A DNA stretch of 64,000 bases from CAVQCX01 sp963711095 (GTDB taxonomy: Bacteria > Pseudomonadota > Gammaproteobacteria > Chromatiales > Chromatiaceae): NCBI GenBank assembly GCA_963711095.1, contig CAVQCX010000038.1, forward strand, positions 340,151 through 404,150. Reading direction: 5' to 3'. Position 1 is the stretch's first letter; the number at the start of each line of letters is the position of its first letter. Shown here piece after piece: positions 26,117-37,709 of this stretch. The position numbers and the translations under genes were made by a program. Under the pieces are notes generated by a model. It made no database searches, had not been told where the DNA came from, and saw only the letters and a program-made list of their open reading frames with translations.

Positions 26117-26653
26117 GCGTGCGGCGATGTGATGTCGATGATGTGATGTCTATGGGGCGAGGCTCGGCTCGGGGGCCGAGCCCCGCTTGGGCGTTGTCCA
26201 GTCCATCTCCAATCGCCCCCAGTGCGGATCTGCACCTTGTCCCGGTAGGCTCGCAGCGGAGACACTCGCCGGATTTTCCAGGTTGCTGATACCACGGGCT
26301 ACACAAGTGATGCCACACGCCCCGGGATAAATCCGTTGAGACACGCCGTGAATACCTGCTGGCACTACGCAGTCGTGCTTCGTTGGCAAGTCCAGGGCTC
26401 GCCATCCGCGGCGAGCCCATTCGGCCGGGAAGCGCCCTGCTCGGCCTCACCCTTGTAGGGTCGGCGGGAGGAATGTCCACCGGACATTCCTGTTTTCCGT
26501 CTAACCCAAGCGAGGCGGCCGGCGGTTCCGCCAGACTCATCCCGGGCCGCCCGAAAGCGGTGTGGCTTCACTAATGACTTCGTTAGTCCGCGACACGCAA
26601 TCCGCGTCACTCCTGCGTTGTCGTCCTGGGCAAGCAGATGGCGGGTACACAGG
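26117..26653. other. 537-bp non-coding region rich in hairpins
   Basis: No gene. Two strong perfect hairpins: 26395-26403 pairs with 26410-26418 (9 bp, 6-nt loop) and 26469-26478 pairs with 26482-26491 (10 bp, 3-nt loop, followed by GTTTT). A shorter one lies near 26572-26590. The concentration suggests a structured RNA or a mobile-element remnant, but I cannot assign a family. Confidence 0.45.
26469..26495 (+). terminator. intrinsic-terminator-like hairpin
   Basis: AGGAATGTCC and its perfect complement separated by 3 nt and followed by GTTTT. It lies 350 bp past the RcnB-like stop, so it may terminate an extended 3' region or an unrecognised small RNA. Confidence 0.4.
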
Positions 26654-26810
26654 TGACCCTAGAAGCGGCAGTTGAACGGCCGCCAGGGTGCGTGCTCTGG
26701 TGGTCGTAGCGGCCGTCACCCAACGGGTGAGCAGCAGGTTTGTCCTGAGCCATGGTCGAATCAATCACTTGATCGCTATTGGAAGCGGTCAACTGCCGTT
26801 TCTAGGGTGA
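26654..26810 (+). repeat. MITE-like dispersed repeat, copy B (157 bp, internally deleted)
   Basis: Same ends as copies A and C (CCCTAGAAGCGGCAGTTGA at the left; complement of CCCTAGAAACGGCAGTTGA at the right). Relative to copy A about 90 bp is missing from the left interior just after the CGTGC following the CGCCAGGG motif. Confidence 0.85.
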
Positions 26811-26974
26811 CGGATTGCAGTTGGAGTCTCACCCGTGGGAGTTGAATCAATCCACTCGCCGACTTCTGTCAGCGTGCGCGGAGAGACGTCGCGATCCGGG
26901 TCATTTTCAGCAATTGGATCTTGCCGGTCTCCATGCTGCGCCCCAGGAGATCACGTGCGTGCGCAAGGCCGCGC

Positions 26975-28897
26975 TCAAAGCTCGATCTGCACCCCGAGCT
27001 CCATGGAGCGCTCGGGCGGCAGCTGATACAAGTCGGCCGCGCGCAAGGCATTGCGCGCCATCAGGGTATACAGCCACTTGCGGGCATAGGCCATGCCCCC
27101 CAGGTCCCGCACGGGAATCAGGGTGGCCCGCGACAGATAGTAGGCGATGTTGTCGGGGTCGATGCTGTCGATCAGGTCGAAGTCCAGGCACAGGCGGATC
27201 GCCACCGGCACGTTCGGTGTCTGCATGAAGCCGTAGTGGACGAACAATCGGTGGAAGCCGAAGCCGCGGTGCTCGACCTGCAGGCGCCGCGCCGTCGGGA
27301 CCCGCGGCTCCTCCGCCGTCACCAGGGTGAGCAGGATCACCGTCTCGCGCAGCACCCGGTTGAGCTTGATGTGATGCAGCAGGGCGCTGGGGATGTCGTG
27401 GTCCGGGCCGGTGAGAAACACGGCGGTTCCCGGGATGCGCGGGATGCGTCCCGCTTCCAGGTCGGGCATGATCGTGTCCAGATGCACGCTGCGGTCGTGA
27501 ATCCGTTCCGCCAGCAGCTCGCGGCCCCGCCACCAGGTGGCCATCAGGAACAGCACAGCGGCACCCACCAGCAGCGGTAGCCAGCCGCCGCTGGCGAACT
27601 TGAGAAGATTGGCGCCAAGGAAGCCGGCATCGATCACCAGGAACAGGCCGGTGACGCCGCCGGCCAGCCACAGCGGCCAGCCCCAGCGTCGCCGGGCCAC
27701 CAGGAACACCAATCCGGTGGTGATCACCATGGTGGTGCTGACGGCGACACCGTAGGCGCCGGTGAGCGCGGTGGAGGAGCCGAATCCGAGCACCAGCAGC
27801 ACCGTAGCGACCATCAGTCCCCAGTTGACGTTGGGGATGTAGATCTGTCCGATCTCCTCGGAGGAGGTCTGGACGATGGTCATCGGCGGACAGTAGCCGA
27901 GCCGCACCGCCTGGCGGGTGAGAGAGAAGGCACCTGAGATCACTGCCTGGGAGGCGATCACCGTGACCGCCGTGGCCATAGCGACCATGGGATAGACTCC
28001 CCAGGCGGGCACCAGGCTGTAGAAGGGCTGCGAGGCCTTTTCCGGGTGAAAGAGGATGATCGCGCCCTGCCCGAAGTAGTTGAGCAGCAGCGCCGGCAGC
28101 ACCAAGCCGAACCAGCCCAAGCGGATCGGTGCAGCGCCGACGTGGCCCATGTCGGCGTACAGCGCCTCACCGCCCGTGACCACCAGGAATACCCCGCCGA
28201 GCACCAAGTAGCCGGTGGGACCGTTGTCGACAAAGAAACGCACCGCGTAGACCGGGTCGAGCGCCTGCAGCACCTGCGGCTCGGTAGCGATACCGCCGAT
28301 GCCGAGCAGCGCGATGAGCGCGAGCCAGGCCAGCATCACCGGGCCGAAGACGCCGCCCACTTCGGCGGTCCCGCGCTTCTGGAACAGGAACAGCAGCAGC
28401 AGGATGAGGATCGTCAACGGGATCACCAAGCGGTGCAGGGCGGGCGCCGCCACCTTCAGCCCCTCCACGGCCGCCAGCACCGAGATCGCCGGGGTGATCA
28501 TGCCGTCGCCATAGAGCAGGGCGGCCCCGAAGATCCCGGTCAGGATCAACACCACACGCCGGCGTCCACGGCTCTTGTCCGGCTCGGCGAGGACTAGCAG
28601 GGCGAGTATGCCGCCCTCGCCGCGGTTGTCGGCGCGCATCACCAACAACAGGTATTTCACCGAAATGACCAGCGCCAGGGCCCAGAAGATCAGCGACAGC
28701 ACGCCAAGCACATTGCCGTGGCTGGGGGCGAGTGCCAAGTCGCCGTGGAAGCAGGCGCGCATTGCATACAGCGGGCTGGTGCCGATGTCGCCATAGACCA
28801 CTCCCAGGGCGGTCAGGGCCAGGGTCAGGCGGCGCGCCCGGGTCAGGTCGGGCTTGTCGTTTGCCCGCGCGGGTGCGGGGGAGTACATCGCTGGCAT
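26975..28897 (-). CDS. kup: Kup family potassium uptake transporter
   Basis: 640 aa, about 12 membrane helices plus a soluble C-terminal domain. The N-terminus has the signature ALGVVYGDIGTSPLYAMR (residues about 31-48), and GEGGILALLVLAEP, LLYGDGMITPAISVLAAVEG and FGQGAIIL follow as in other Kup proteins. It imports K+ with protons across the inner membrane. Two ATGs (28897 and 28885) are possible. A K+ channel gene lies at 41.4 kb. Confidence 0.95.
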   Translation of the reverse strand: MPAMYSPAPARANDKPDLTRARRLTLALTALGVVYGDIGTSPLYAMRACFHGDLALAPSHGNVLGVLSLIFWALALVISVKYLLLVMRADNRGEGGILALLVLAEPDKSRGRRRVVLILTGIFGAALLYGDGMITPAISVLAAVEGLKVAAPALHRLVIPLTILILLLLFLFQKRGTAEVGGVFGPVMLAWLALIALLGIGGIATEPQVLQALDPVYAVRFFVDNGPTGYLVLGGVFLVVTGGEALYADMGHVGAAPIRLGWFGLVLPALLLNYFGQGAIILFHPEKASQPFYSLVPAWGVYPMVAMATAVTVIASQAVISGAFSLTRQAVRLGYCPPMTIVQTSSEEIGQIYIPNVNWGLMVATVLLVLGFGSSTALTGAYGVAVSTTMVITTGLVFLVARRRWGWPLWLAGGVTGLFLVIDAGFLGANLLKFASGGWLPLLVGAAVLFLMATWWRGRELLAERIHDRSVHLDTIMPDLEAGRIPRIPGTAVFLTGPDHDIPSALLHHIKLNRVLRETVILLTLVTAEEPRVPTARRLQVEHRGFGFHRLFVHYGFMQTPNVPVAIRLCLDFDLIDSIDPDNIAYYLSRATLIPVRDLGGMAYARKWLYTLMARNALRAADLYQLPPERSMELGVQIEL

Positions 28898-29252
28898 CTC
28901 GTGCGGGGGGGGGGTGCTCGTACTGCGCGCCGGCCGCGCGCTGATCCCCCGTCGTGGAACAGACCGAATCCGCGATTCCGCGGCAGTATACCGAATTTCC
29001 GAGGGGCATCTGTCCGACAGAGATCGGAAAGGGAAGATGGCCTAATTCATCCTCTATCAAGGACAACGCAGCTGATGCCACGGGGCCCCGCCCCGGGACA
29101 CGCCGTAAGCTCCTAGGGGCTTGGGTCGCGCGAAGGGGGTTGATGTTGACGCAGGACAAGCAGGCGAGCACAGCCGCCTGGTGGGAAACGGTGGCTGGCC
29201 AGGCTGGCCGTCGGTCGACCCAAGCGGGCCGCGGCTCCCCACGCCGGGCGGG
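28898..29252. other. 355-bp region upstream of kup
   Basis: No gene. The patZ-like gene ends at 29253 and transcribes toward it. On the minus strand TATACT (28985-28990) is a good -10 hexamer, about 85 bases from the kup start; a convincing -35 is lacking. Confidence 0.4.
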
Positions 29253-31932
29253 TCAGCCGCGCAGGCGCAGGCTCAGGTCCATGGTGTCGTCGTCTCCGGG
29301 GCGGGTCTCGAAGCCGAAGCTCTTGGCCAGGCGCTGCATCGCCGTGTTGTCGCGCAGGGTTTGCATGAACAGCTCGCCGGTACCGCGGGCGCGCACGTAG
29401 GCGACCATCTTGCGCATCAGGTGCTTGCCGAGCCCCTGGCGTTGCAGGTCGGAGCGCACCACGATGGCAAATTCGGCTCGTTGATTATTCGGATCGGCGA
29501 TGGCCCGCACTACGCCCAGGGTCTCGGGCTTGCCCTGTTCGTCGGGCGCGGTGGCGATGAAGGCCATTTCGCGATCGTAGTCTACCTGGGTGAAGCGGGC
29601 CATCTGGCTGTGGGGAATCTCGCGCAGCAGCCCGAAGAAGCGGAACCGGATGTCCTCGGGCGAGAGTCTGGAGATGAAGGTATGGTGCGCCGGCTCGTCC
29701 TCCGGACGGATGGGGCGCAGGGTGATCTGGCGGCCGTCGGACAACCGCACGCGCTCCTCCAGCTCCTTCGGGTAGGGCCGTATGGCCAGCCGCTCCGCGC
29801 CGGCCTGGTGGCTGGGGTGGACGCGGATGCGGGCGTCCAGGGCCAGCACGCCGTTCTGGTCCGCGAACAACGGATTGATGTCCAGCTCCGCGATCTCCGG
29901 CAGATCCACGATGAGCTGGGAGATCTGGATCAGGGTGAGCTTGATGGCGTCCAGGTCCGCCGGTGGGCGGTCCCGGTAGCCGGCCAGCAGCCGGGAGATG
30001 CGGGTGCGCGCGATCAGCTCGGCCGCCAGCTTCATGTTCATTGGGGGCAGCGCCACGGCGCGGTCCTTGATCACCTCCACCGCTGTGCCGCCTTCTCCGA
30101 ACAGGATGATCGGGCCGAAGATGGCATCCGTGGTCACCCCCACGATCAGCTCATGGGCCCCCGGACGCCGGGCCATCCGCTGCACCGAAAAGCCGCGGAT
30201 CCGGGCGTCGGGCTCGATGTCCCGGATGCGGTTGAGCATCGCCTGGGCGGCATGCTCCACCTCCTGGGGGTTTTCCAGGTCCAGCACCACGCCGCCGACG
30301 TCAGACTTGTGCACGATGTCCGGCGACAGGATCTTGATGGCCACGGGAAAGCCCATCTGGCCTGCGGAGGCGGCGGCGGCCTCGGGTGTGCCGGCGATAT
30401 GCGTCTCCACCACCGGGATGCCATAGGCGGCGAAAACCGCCTTGGCCTCGGGCTCGCTGAGCAGCTCCCGGCCTTCGCCCAGGGCGTTCTCGAGCACCAG
30501 CCGCGCGGTGGTCGTGGCGGGGGTGAACTCGCTGGGGACCGAGGGTGGGGTCTCCATCAGCAGCTCCTGGTTGCGCCGATAGCGCACCATGTGCAGGAAG
30601 CCGCGCACCGCACTCTCGGGTGTGTCGTAGGTGGGTAGCCCTGCCTCGCGGAAAATGCTGCGGGCCTTGGTTACGCCCTGGCGCCCCAGCCAGCAGGTGA
30701 GGATGTTGCGCTGGGCCCCCTTGGCCAGCTCGGCCACGGCCCGTGCCGACTCCTCTGCGGGGGCGATTGCCGTGGGGGCGTGCATGACCAGCAGGGCGTC
30801 GATCTGTTTGCAGGCGAGCAGCGCCGACAGGCCGTCGGCGTATCGGGTGTCGGGGGCGTCGCCAATGATGTCCACCGGATTGGCCCGGGACCAGGAGTCC
30901 GGCAGCGCCTGGTCCAACCGCGCGATGGTCTGCGGCTCGAAGCTCCGCCAGCTTGCCGCCGGCGGCGATCAGATAGTCCGTCGCCATCACGCCCGGGCCG
31001 CCGCCATTGGTGAGTATGGCCAGGCGCTCCCCTTGCATGGGGCGGGTGCGGGCCAGGGTCTCCACGGCGTCGAACAGCTCGTCGATCTCGTACACCCGCA
31101 ACATGCCGGCGCGGGCGAAGGCGGCGTCGTAGACGTCGTCCGAGCCGGCCAGGGCGCCGGTGTGGGAAGCGGCCGCGCGGGCTCCCTCGGCGACCCGGCC
31201 TGCCTTGATGGCGAGCACCGGTTTGTTGCGCGCTGCGGCACGGGCGGCGGACATGAACTTGCGGGCGTCCTTTACCGATTCCACGTACAGCAGGATGGCC
31301 TGCACCGTGGGGTCGGAGCTCAGGTAGTCCAGCATGTCGCCGAAGTCGATGTCGCCCTTGTCCCCCAGGGAGATGAAGTGGGAAAAGCCGATGTCGCCAG
31401 AGCGGGCCCAGTCGAGGACCGTGGTGCACAGCGCGCCGGACTGGGAGATGAAGGCGATCTTTCCGGGCAGTATGTCGGTGTGGGAGAAGCTGGCGTTCAG
31501 GCCGATGGCGGGCACGATCATACCCAGGCAGTTGGGTCCGAGAATGCGTAGCGTGTAGGGCCGGGCGGCGTCCAGCATGGCCTGTTGCAGGGTGCGGCCC
31601 TGCTCGTCGCGGTGCTGGGTCATGGCCGCCGTCATCACTATGGCTGCCTTGGTGCCGCGCTCGCCAAGCCGCTCGATGATGCCTGGGACCGTGTGCGGCG
31701 GAGTAGCGACCACGGCCAGGTCCGGGGTCACCGGAAGACTCTCGATCTCCGGGTAGGCCAGAACGCCGGCCACCGAGCTGTGTTTGGGATTCACCGGCAT
31801 CACCGGGCCGCCGAACCCTCCCCTGAGCAGATTGCGCATCACCACCGAGCCGACGCTGCGCGGACGGTCGGTGGCCCCGATCAGGGCCAGGGAACGGGGC
31901 TTGAACAGGTAGTCGAGGTTGCGGACGCTCAT
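29253..31932 (-). CDS. patZ: PatZ-type protein lysine acetyltransferase (frameshifted)
   Basis: Two overlapping frames join to about 892 aa, matching E. coli PatZ/YfiQ (886 aa). N-terminal CoA-binding domain (LFKPRSLALIGATDRPRSVG), NDP-forming acyl-CoA ligase domain (ISQSGALCTTVLDWA, LTNGGGPGVMATD), ATP-grasp-like region (GFPVAIKILSPDIVHKSDVGGV), and a C-terminal GNAT domain (FAIVVRSDLQRQGLGKHLMRKM). PatZ acetylates lysines such as the catalytic Lys of acetyl-CoA synthetase, and acs lies 1.7 kb away. One extra base near 30938 breaks the frame after GGKLAEL; continuing frame is PQTIARLDQALPDSW. Start is ATG 31932 (GTG 31938 also in frame). Confidence 0.88.
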
Positions 31933-32537
31933 GATCACTCGCTTGCCGCCTGGCCGAGACGTTCAGGAGCCGGGCCTTTATCCCCTAGGCTCGCCGATGG
32001 ACCCGGTCATGCGCACTGGAAGACCGAAAATGTTGCAGCGCAATATGCCTGACTCGCACCATGAACGCAACAAATATCAGGAGTTGTCGCAAACATGACC
32101 CACCCCGAGCCTGAGCATTGCTGCGTCGCAGCATTTCCGGACCGAGTCCGGGGACCCTGAGCGACAGGCCGCGGCCGGGGCTCGCCCGGGTCCCCCCAAG
32201 CGGTCGCCGTGTGGGCTACTGGGTGTCGAAGCTGGGGTACATATAACATCCATCAGAACTTTCCTTGATGTGAGTCACTATATACATGGGTACACGTTTG
32301 CATGTGAGCTTGGATTCGACGCCGGAGAAGTCGACGAAAACAGCGCCTTAGTGGATCGATGAGAACGATTCGCGATGGAACCTCGGGCTAACGGCGCTTC
32401 ACCGGGTGTGCCGAGAGCTGGCGACGGGTAGGCGTTATCAGCTCGATTGCATGGCCCGGCGACCGTGAGCGGGTCGCCGGGCTCCTTGGTGATCCGCCCT
32501 GGATTTGGCGGGCTTCCTCGGGAATTTCCGCTACGCC
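31933..32537. other. 605-bp intergenic region
   Basis: No supported gene. It contains a short perfect palindrome (TGCTGCG-T-CGCAGCA, 32119-32133) and AT-rich tracts at 32040-32095 and 32240-32300. The AT-rich tract beginning near 32040 could hold the patZ promoter. The rest resembles degraded mobile-element DNA but has no identifiable ends. Confidence 0.4.
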
Positions 32538-33368
32538 TCAGCGCCCCGAGTACACCATCCGCACGTTGTTGGCGACCAGGCTCTCGTCCTTCTGCTCGCT
32601 CTCCTTGAGGTAAAATTCCACGATCGTGTCGCGGTTCTGCAGGTCCTCCTGGGTGACACCTTCGGCGAGCTCGTGGACGTGGCAGAAGGCGCTGTTGTAG
32701 GGCGATTCGGGGTCGCGCGGATCGGTGATCCAGAGGTTGGGTGAGATCCGCTTGACGAAGCGCAGGAAGCCGTAGCCCTTGTCCGGGAACCACTTGGTGC
32801 AGACCCCCCGCACGCAGGAGCCTGGCGCACCCCATTGGTTTCGGGGCTCATAGGAGAAGGGCAGCAGGTCGGGGATGAGGAATCCGGAGTAAAAGGCATC
32901 CACCTGGCGGCGCAGCTGCGCCGAGACGTTGCGGAAGCCCATCAGCTCAACCCGGCAGCCGCGGTTCTGCAGGGCGGTGACCACCTGGAGGAAGTCGCCG
33001 TCGCCCGTGAGCAGCAGGATCTGATCCAGGTTTGCAGCCTGCAGCATGGCGTCCACGGCCATGTCCAGGTCGGCGTTGGCCTTGGTCGTGACATTGCCCT
33101 CTTCGTCGGTATAGCGACGGATATTCTTGACCGTGATCTTCCAGCCGAACTCGCGCACCTGCTGCTGGAAGGAGCGCGAGCGCTCGGCGTATTCGCTGTC
33201 CTCGCGGGCCCGCTCCTGGTCGTAGGTCATGTAGGTGTTCAGACGTAGCAGCTCGCCGCCGTCGCGCGCGGCGAAGCGGCGCAGCACGTCGTAGCGCATC
33301 TGATAGCCGCCGTTGTAACGGATGTTCTCGGCGTCGACAAAGACGCCAACCTTGATCTGTGCTCCCAA
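32538..33368 (-). CDS. NYN-domain (LabA/DUF88) protein with C-terminal cold-shock domain
   Basis: 276 aa. Residues 1-165 form a NYN/PIN-like nuclease domain: VGVFVDAENIRYNGG with the first catalytic Asp, KANADLDMAVDAML with two more, and ILLLTGDGDFLQVVTALQNRG with the last DGD pair. Residues about 190-270 resemble a cold-shock OB fold (GVCTKWFPDKGYGFLRF, then FCHVHELAEG). The combination suggests an RNA-cleaving or RNA-binding enzyme; target unknown. It sits alone between patZ and acs on the same strand, separated from both by several hundred bases. Confidence 0.85.
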   Translation of the reverse strand: MGAQIKVGVFVDAENIRYNGGYQMRYDVLRRFAARDGGELLRLNTYMTYDQERAREDSEYAERSRSFQQQVREFGWKITVKNIRRYTDEEGNVTTKANADLDMAVDAMLQAANLDQILLLTGDGDFLQVVTALQNRGCRVELMGFRNVSAQLRRQVDAFYSGFLIPDLLPFSYEPRNQWGAPGSCVRGVCTKWFPDKGYGFLRFVKRISPNLWITDPRDPESPYNSAFCHVHELAEGVTQEDLQNRDTIVEFYLKESEQKDESLVANNVRMVYSGR

Positions 33369-33685
33369 GGGTCATTTCCTCTCAGTAATTGACGGTATTG
33401 TAAGAGCCGGTGACGAGGCAATCCGATCTACCCCCGGGGCATGCATCGGCAGGTGCATCGATCGCCACGCCGGGTTGAGCGAGCCGATCGGATCCGACCG
33501 AAGAGCGTATAGACCCCCTCCCCCCGACCCTCTTCCGGCGGGAGAGGGAGCGTCCGCCGGGCTCGTGCGGTGCTCATTTACCCAGTGACACGGGTCCGCG
33601 CCGCCGACAGGCGCCGGTCCCGAGCCAGACAACCGAAAGGCTTGGCCGCCGAGGCGGCCAAGCCTGGATTGCTACCACGGGCCGA
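33369..33685. other. 317-bp spacer containing the acs terminator
   Basis: No gene. It includes a pyrimidine-rich tract with GGGGGAGGG-like runs near 33512-33550 and the strong hairpin listed separately. Confidence 0.5.
33638..33665 (-). terminator. intrinsic terminator downstream of acs
   Basis: A 13-bp perfect stem (33638-33650 with 33653-33665, AGGCTTGGCCGCC) just 20 bases beyond the acs stop on the minus strand, followed on that strand by TTCGGTTG. Confidence 0.75.
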
Positions 33686-35631
<1,946 letters not shown>

Positions 35632-35759
35632 TGACTTTCTCCATTCTCTTTCCAGAGCTCTGAGAGGCCGCGCCAGGCGCGCCCCCGGGTGTGGTGGTTG
35701 TTCCGCCTATCCCGGCGTCGCCCGGTGCAGCCGCAGGCGTATGCTCGCCGCCGGGCCGT

Positions 35760-36284
35760 TCAAGAGAGCCTGCGCAGCAGATCCTTCAACGGCAAAGGGC
35801 CCTTTCCCTGTCGCTCTGCGATCTGCGCCGCGTACAGCTCGGCCGTCTCCAGCGCATCGCTGAGTGCGTTGTGCGCATTGTACCGCGGCAAATTGTAGTC
35901 CTTGCGCAGATTGAACAGCCGCAGCCGGCTCGGCGCGAACGCCTGGTTGCGCCGATCGAGGGTCCGGCGGGCGATCCACTGCGTGTCCACCACCGGCACC
36001 AGGAATCCGCCGCCGAAGATCCGGGCCAGCGCCAGACGCAGAAACCGCAGCTCGACCTCGGCGTGGTGGGCGAGCAGGACCCGCCCGGCCAGGCGCTCCA
36101 GCACCAGCGCGAGCACACCGGTGAGCCGGTGTACCACCACGCTCTCCTCCGCGAGCGGGCCTGCGGCCCGGACGATGCGGTGCTCCGCGCCGCGCAGATC
36201 GATTTGCAGGCCGTCCATGGCGACCATGCCGACGCTGAGAATAGCTTCGCTGCGCGAATCGAGTCCGGTGGTCTCCAGGTCCAC
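35760..36284 (-). CDS. DEDDh 3'-5' exonuclease (DNA polymerase III epsilon-like), start unclear
   Basis: The protein from GTG 36284 begins directly at DLETTGLD, the first catalytic DxE motif; LAHHAEVELRFL and the final NAHNALSDALETAELY (H-x4-D) complete the active site. Homologues normally have at least a strand and often 30-60 residues before DLETTG. Here the frame is open upstream to the CbrB-like stop (36363) and encodes APYLAV before DLE, but contains no ATG, GTG or TTG there. Translation may be coupled to the upstream gene with an unusual start. Likely role: DNA 3'-end trimming. Confidence 0.75.
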   Translation of the reverse strand: MDLETTGLDSRSEAILSVGMVAMDGLQIDLRGAEHRIVRAAGPLAEESVVVHRLTGVLALVLERLAGRVLLAHHAEVELRFLRLALARIFGGGFLVPVVDTQWIARRTLDRRNQAFAPSRLRLFNLRKDYNLPRYNAHNALSDALETAELYAAQIAERQGKGPLPLKDLLRRLS

Positions 36285-36362
36285 GGCCAGATAGGGCGCC
36301 TGGCGGACTTTGGGGTTCGTAAGTGCGTTGGCGCACCTTCGGGGGGCCAGCGCTATTGCCGC

Positions 36363-37709
36363 TCAGCGACTCGGGCGGCGGCGGGGCAGGCCGAGCCGTT
36401 GCCGCCTCTCCCATAGGGTCTTGCGGCTGATGCCGAGACGGCGCGCCAGCTCGGTCTCGCTCATCCGCTGCTCGTGCTGGCGCACGAACTGGATGAAATA
36501 TTCGTCCAGAGACAGGGGGTCCCCGGTCCCCGGATCGCCCCCCCGGGCCGCCGGCGTGCGGGGCTCGAGCGCCAGCGCCGCCTCATCGATCAGGTCGCCC
36601 TCGGCGAGGATCACCGCTCGCTCGATGACGTTCTCCAGCTCGCGCACGTTGCCGGGCCAGCGGTAGTCGCGCAGTCGCGCCATCGCCCCGGGGCTGAGCT
36701 TGAGACGGGCCCGATTGAGTCGCCCACAGGTCTTCTCCAGGAGTATGCGGGCCAGCTCTTCGATGTCATCGCCGCGCTCGCGCAAAGGCGGCAGCCGGAT
36801 CTCCACCACGTTCAGGCGGAAGAACAGGTCCTCGCGAAACAGGCCCTCTGTGACCTGACGCCGCAGATCACGGTGGGTCGCCGCGACCAGTCGGACGTCC
36901 ACGTGGTGCGAGCGGCTGGCGCCGACCCGGCGTATCTCCCCGTGCTGGAGCACCCGCAGCAGACGGGCCTGGGCCTCCAGGGGCAGCTCGCCGATCTCGT
37001 CCAGAAACAGCGTGCCGCTGTCGGCGCTCTCCACCAGCCCGGTGCGCGTCGCCTGGGCCCCGGTGAAGGCCCCTTTCTCGTGCCCGAACAGCTCCGACTC
37101 GATCAGCGTCTCGGGGATCGCCGCACAATTGACGGTCACGATCGGTGCCTCGCGGCGCGCGCTCTGCTCGTGGATGGCCCGCGCCACCAGCTCCTTGCCG
37201 GTGCCCGACTCGCCCAGGATCAGCACCGTGGAGTCGGTGGCGGCCACCTTGGCGATGCGCGAGAACACCTCTCGCATGGCCGGGCTGCGCCCGATCATGC
37301 CGCCCACCGGATAGCTGCGATCCACATCGGACTTGAGCGCGTCCTTCTGGCGCTCCAGGCGACGCTGCTTGAGGATGCGCCGCACCAGCATCACCAGTTC
37401 CTCATGGTCGAAGGGCTTGGCGATGTAGTCGACCGCACCGAGCTTCATGGACTCGACCGCCGAGCGCACGCTCGCGTAGCTGGTCATCACGAGCACCGGG
37501 ACATCCCGGGCCTGTTCGATGACCGCCGTGCCCGGGGCGCCGGGTAGGCGCAGGTCCGTAATAATCAGGTCGAAGTCGTGCATGTCATGCTCTGCACCGG
37601 CCTGCTCCACGGATGCGGCCTCGGCTACGGCGTAGCCGCGCCGCTCCAGCAGCCGGCGCAGGGCGCTGCGGATCACCGCCTCGTCTTCAATGATGAGCAG
37701 CTTGTTCAT
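36363..37709 (-). CDS. sigma-54-dependent response regulator (CbrB/NtrC family)
   Basis: 448 aa. Receiver domain with acidic pair EDE near residue 8, phospho-acceptor in DLIITDLRLPG near 53 and Lys in IAKPFDHEEL; AAA+ domain with GESGTGKE (Walker A), the sigma-54-contact loop EKGAFTGAQ, GTLFLDEIGELPL (Walker B) and a C-terminal Fis-type helix-turn-helix (TELARRLGISRKTLWERRQRLG). It activates sigma-54 promoters on phosphorylation. Its start overlaps the 3' end of the upstream kinase gene by 23 bp, so the two are a pair. Confidence 0.93.
   Translation of the reverse strand: MNKLLIIEDEAVIRSALRRLLERRGYAVAEAASVEQAGAEHDMHDFDLIITDLRLPGAPGTAVIEQARDVPVLVMTSYASVRSAVESMKLGAVDYIAKPFDHEELVMLVRRILKQRRLERQKDALKSDVDRSYPVGGMIGRSPAMREVFSRIAKVAATDSTVLILGESGTGKELVARAIHEQSARREAPIVTVNCAAIPETLIESELFGHEKGAFTGAQATRTGLVESADSGTLFLDEIGELPLEAQARLLRVLQHGEIRRVGASRSHHVDVRLVAATHRDLRRQVTEGLFREDLFFRLNVVEIRLPPLRERGDDIEELARILLEKTCGRLNRARLKLSPGAMARLRDYRWPGNVRELENVIERAVILAEGDLIDEAALALEPRTPAARGGDPGTGDPLSLDEYFIQFVRQHEQRMSETELARRLGISRKTLWERRQRLGLPRRRPSR

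Noticed and set aside
29121..30638. 505-codon plus-strand frame opposite patZ
   Set aside because: It is the GC-rich antisense shadow of a conserved gene, with biased Val/Gly/His composition and no motif.
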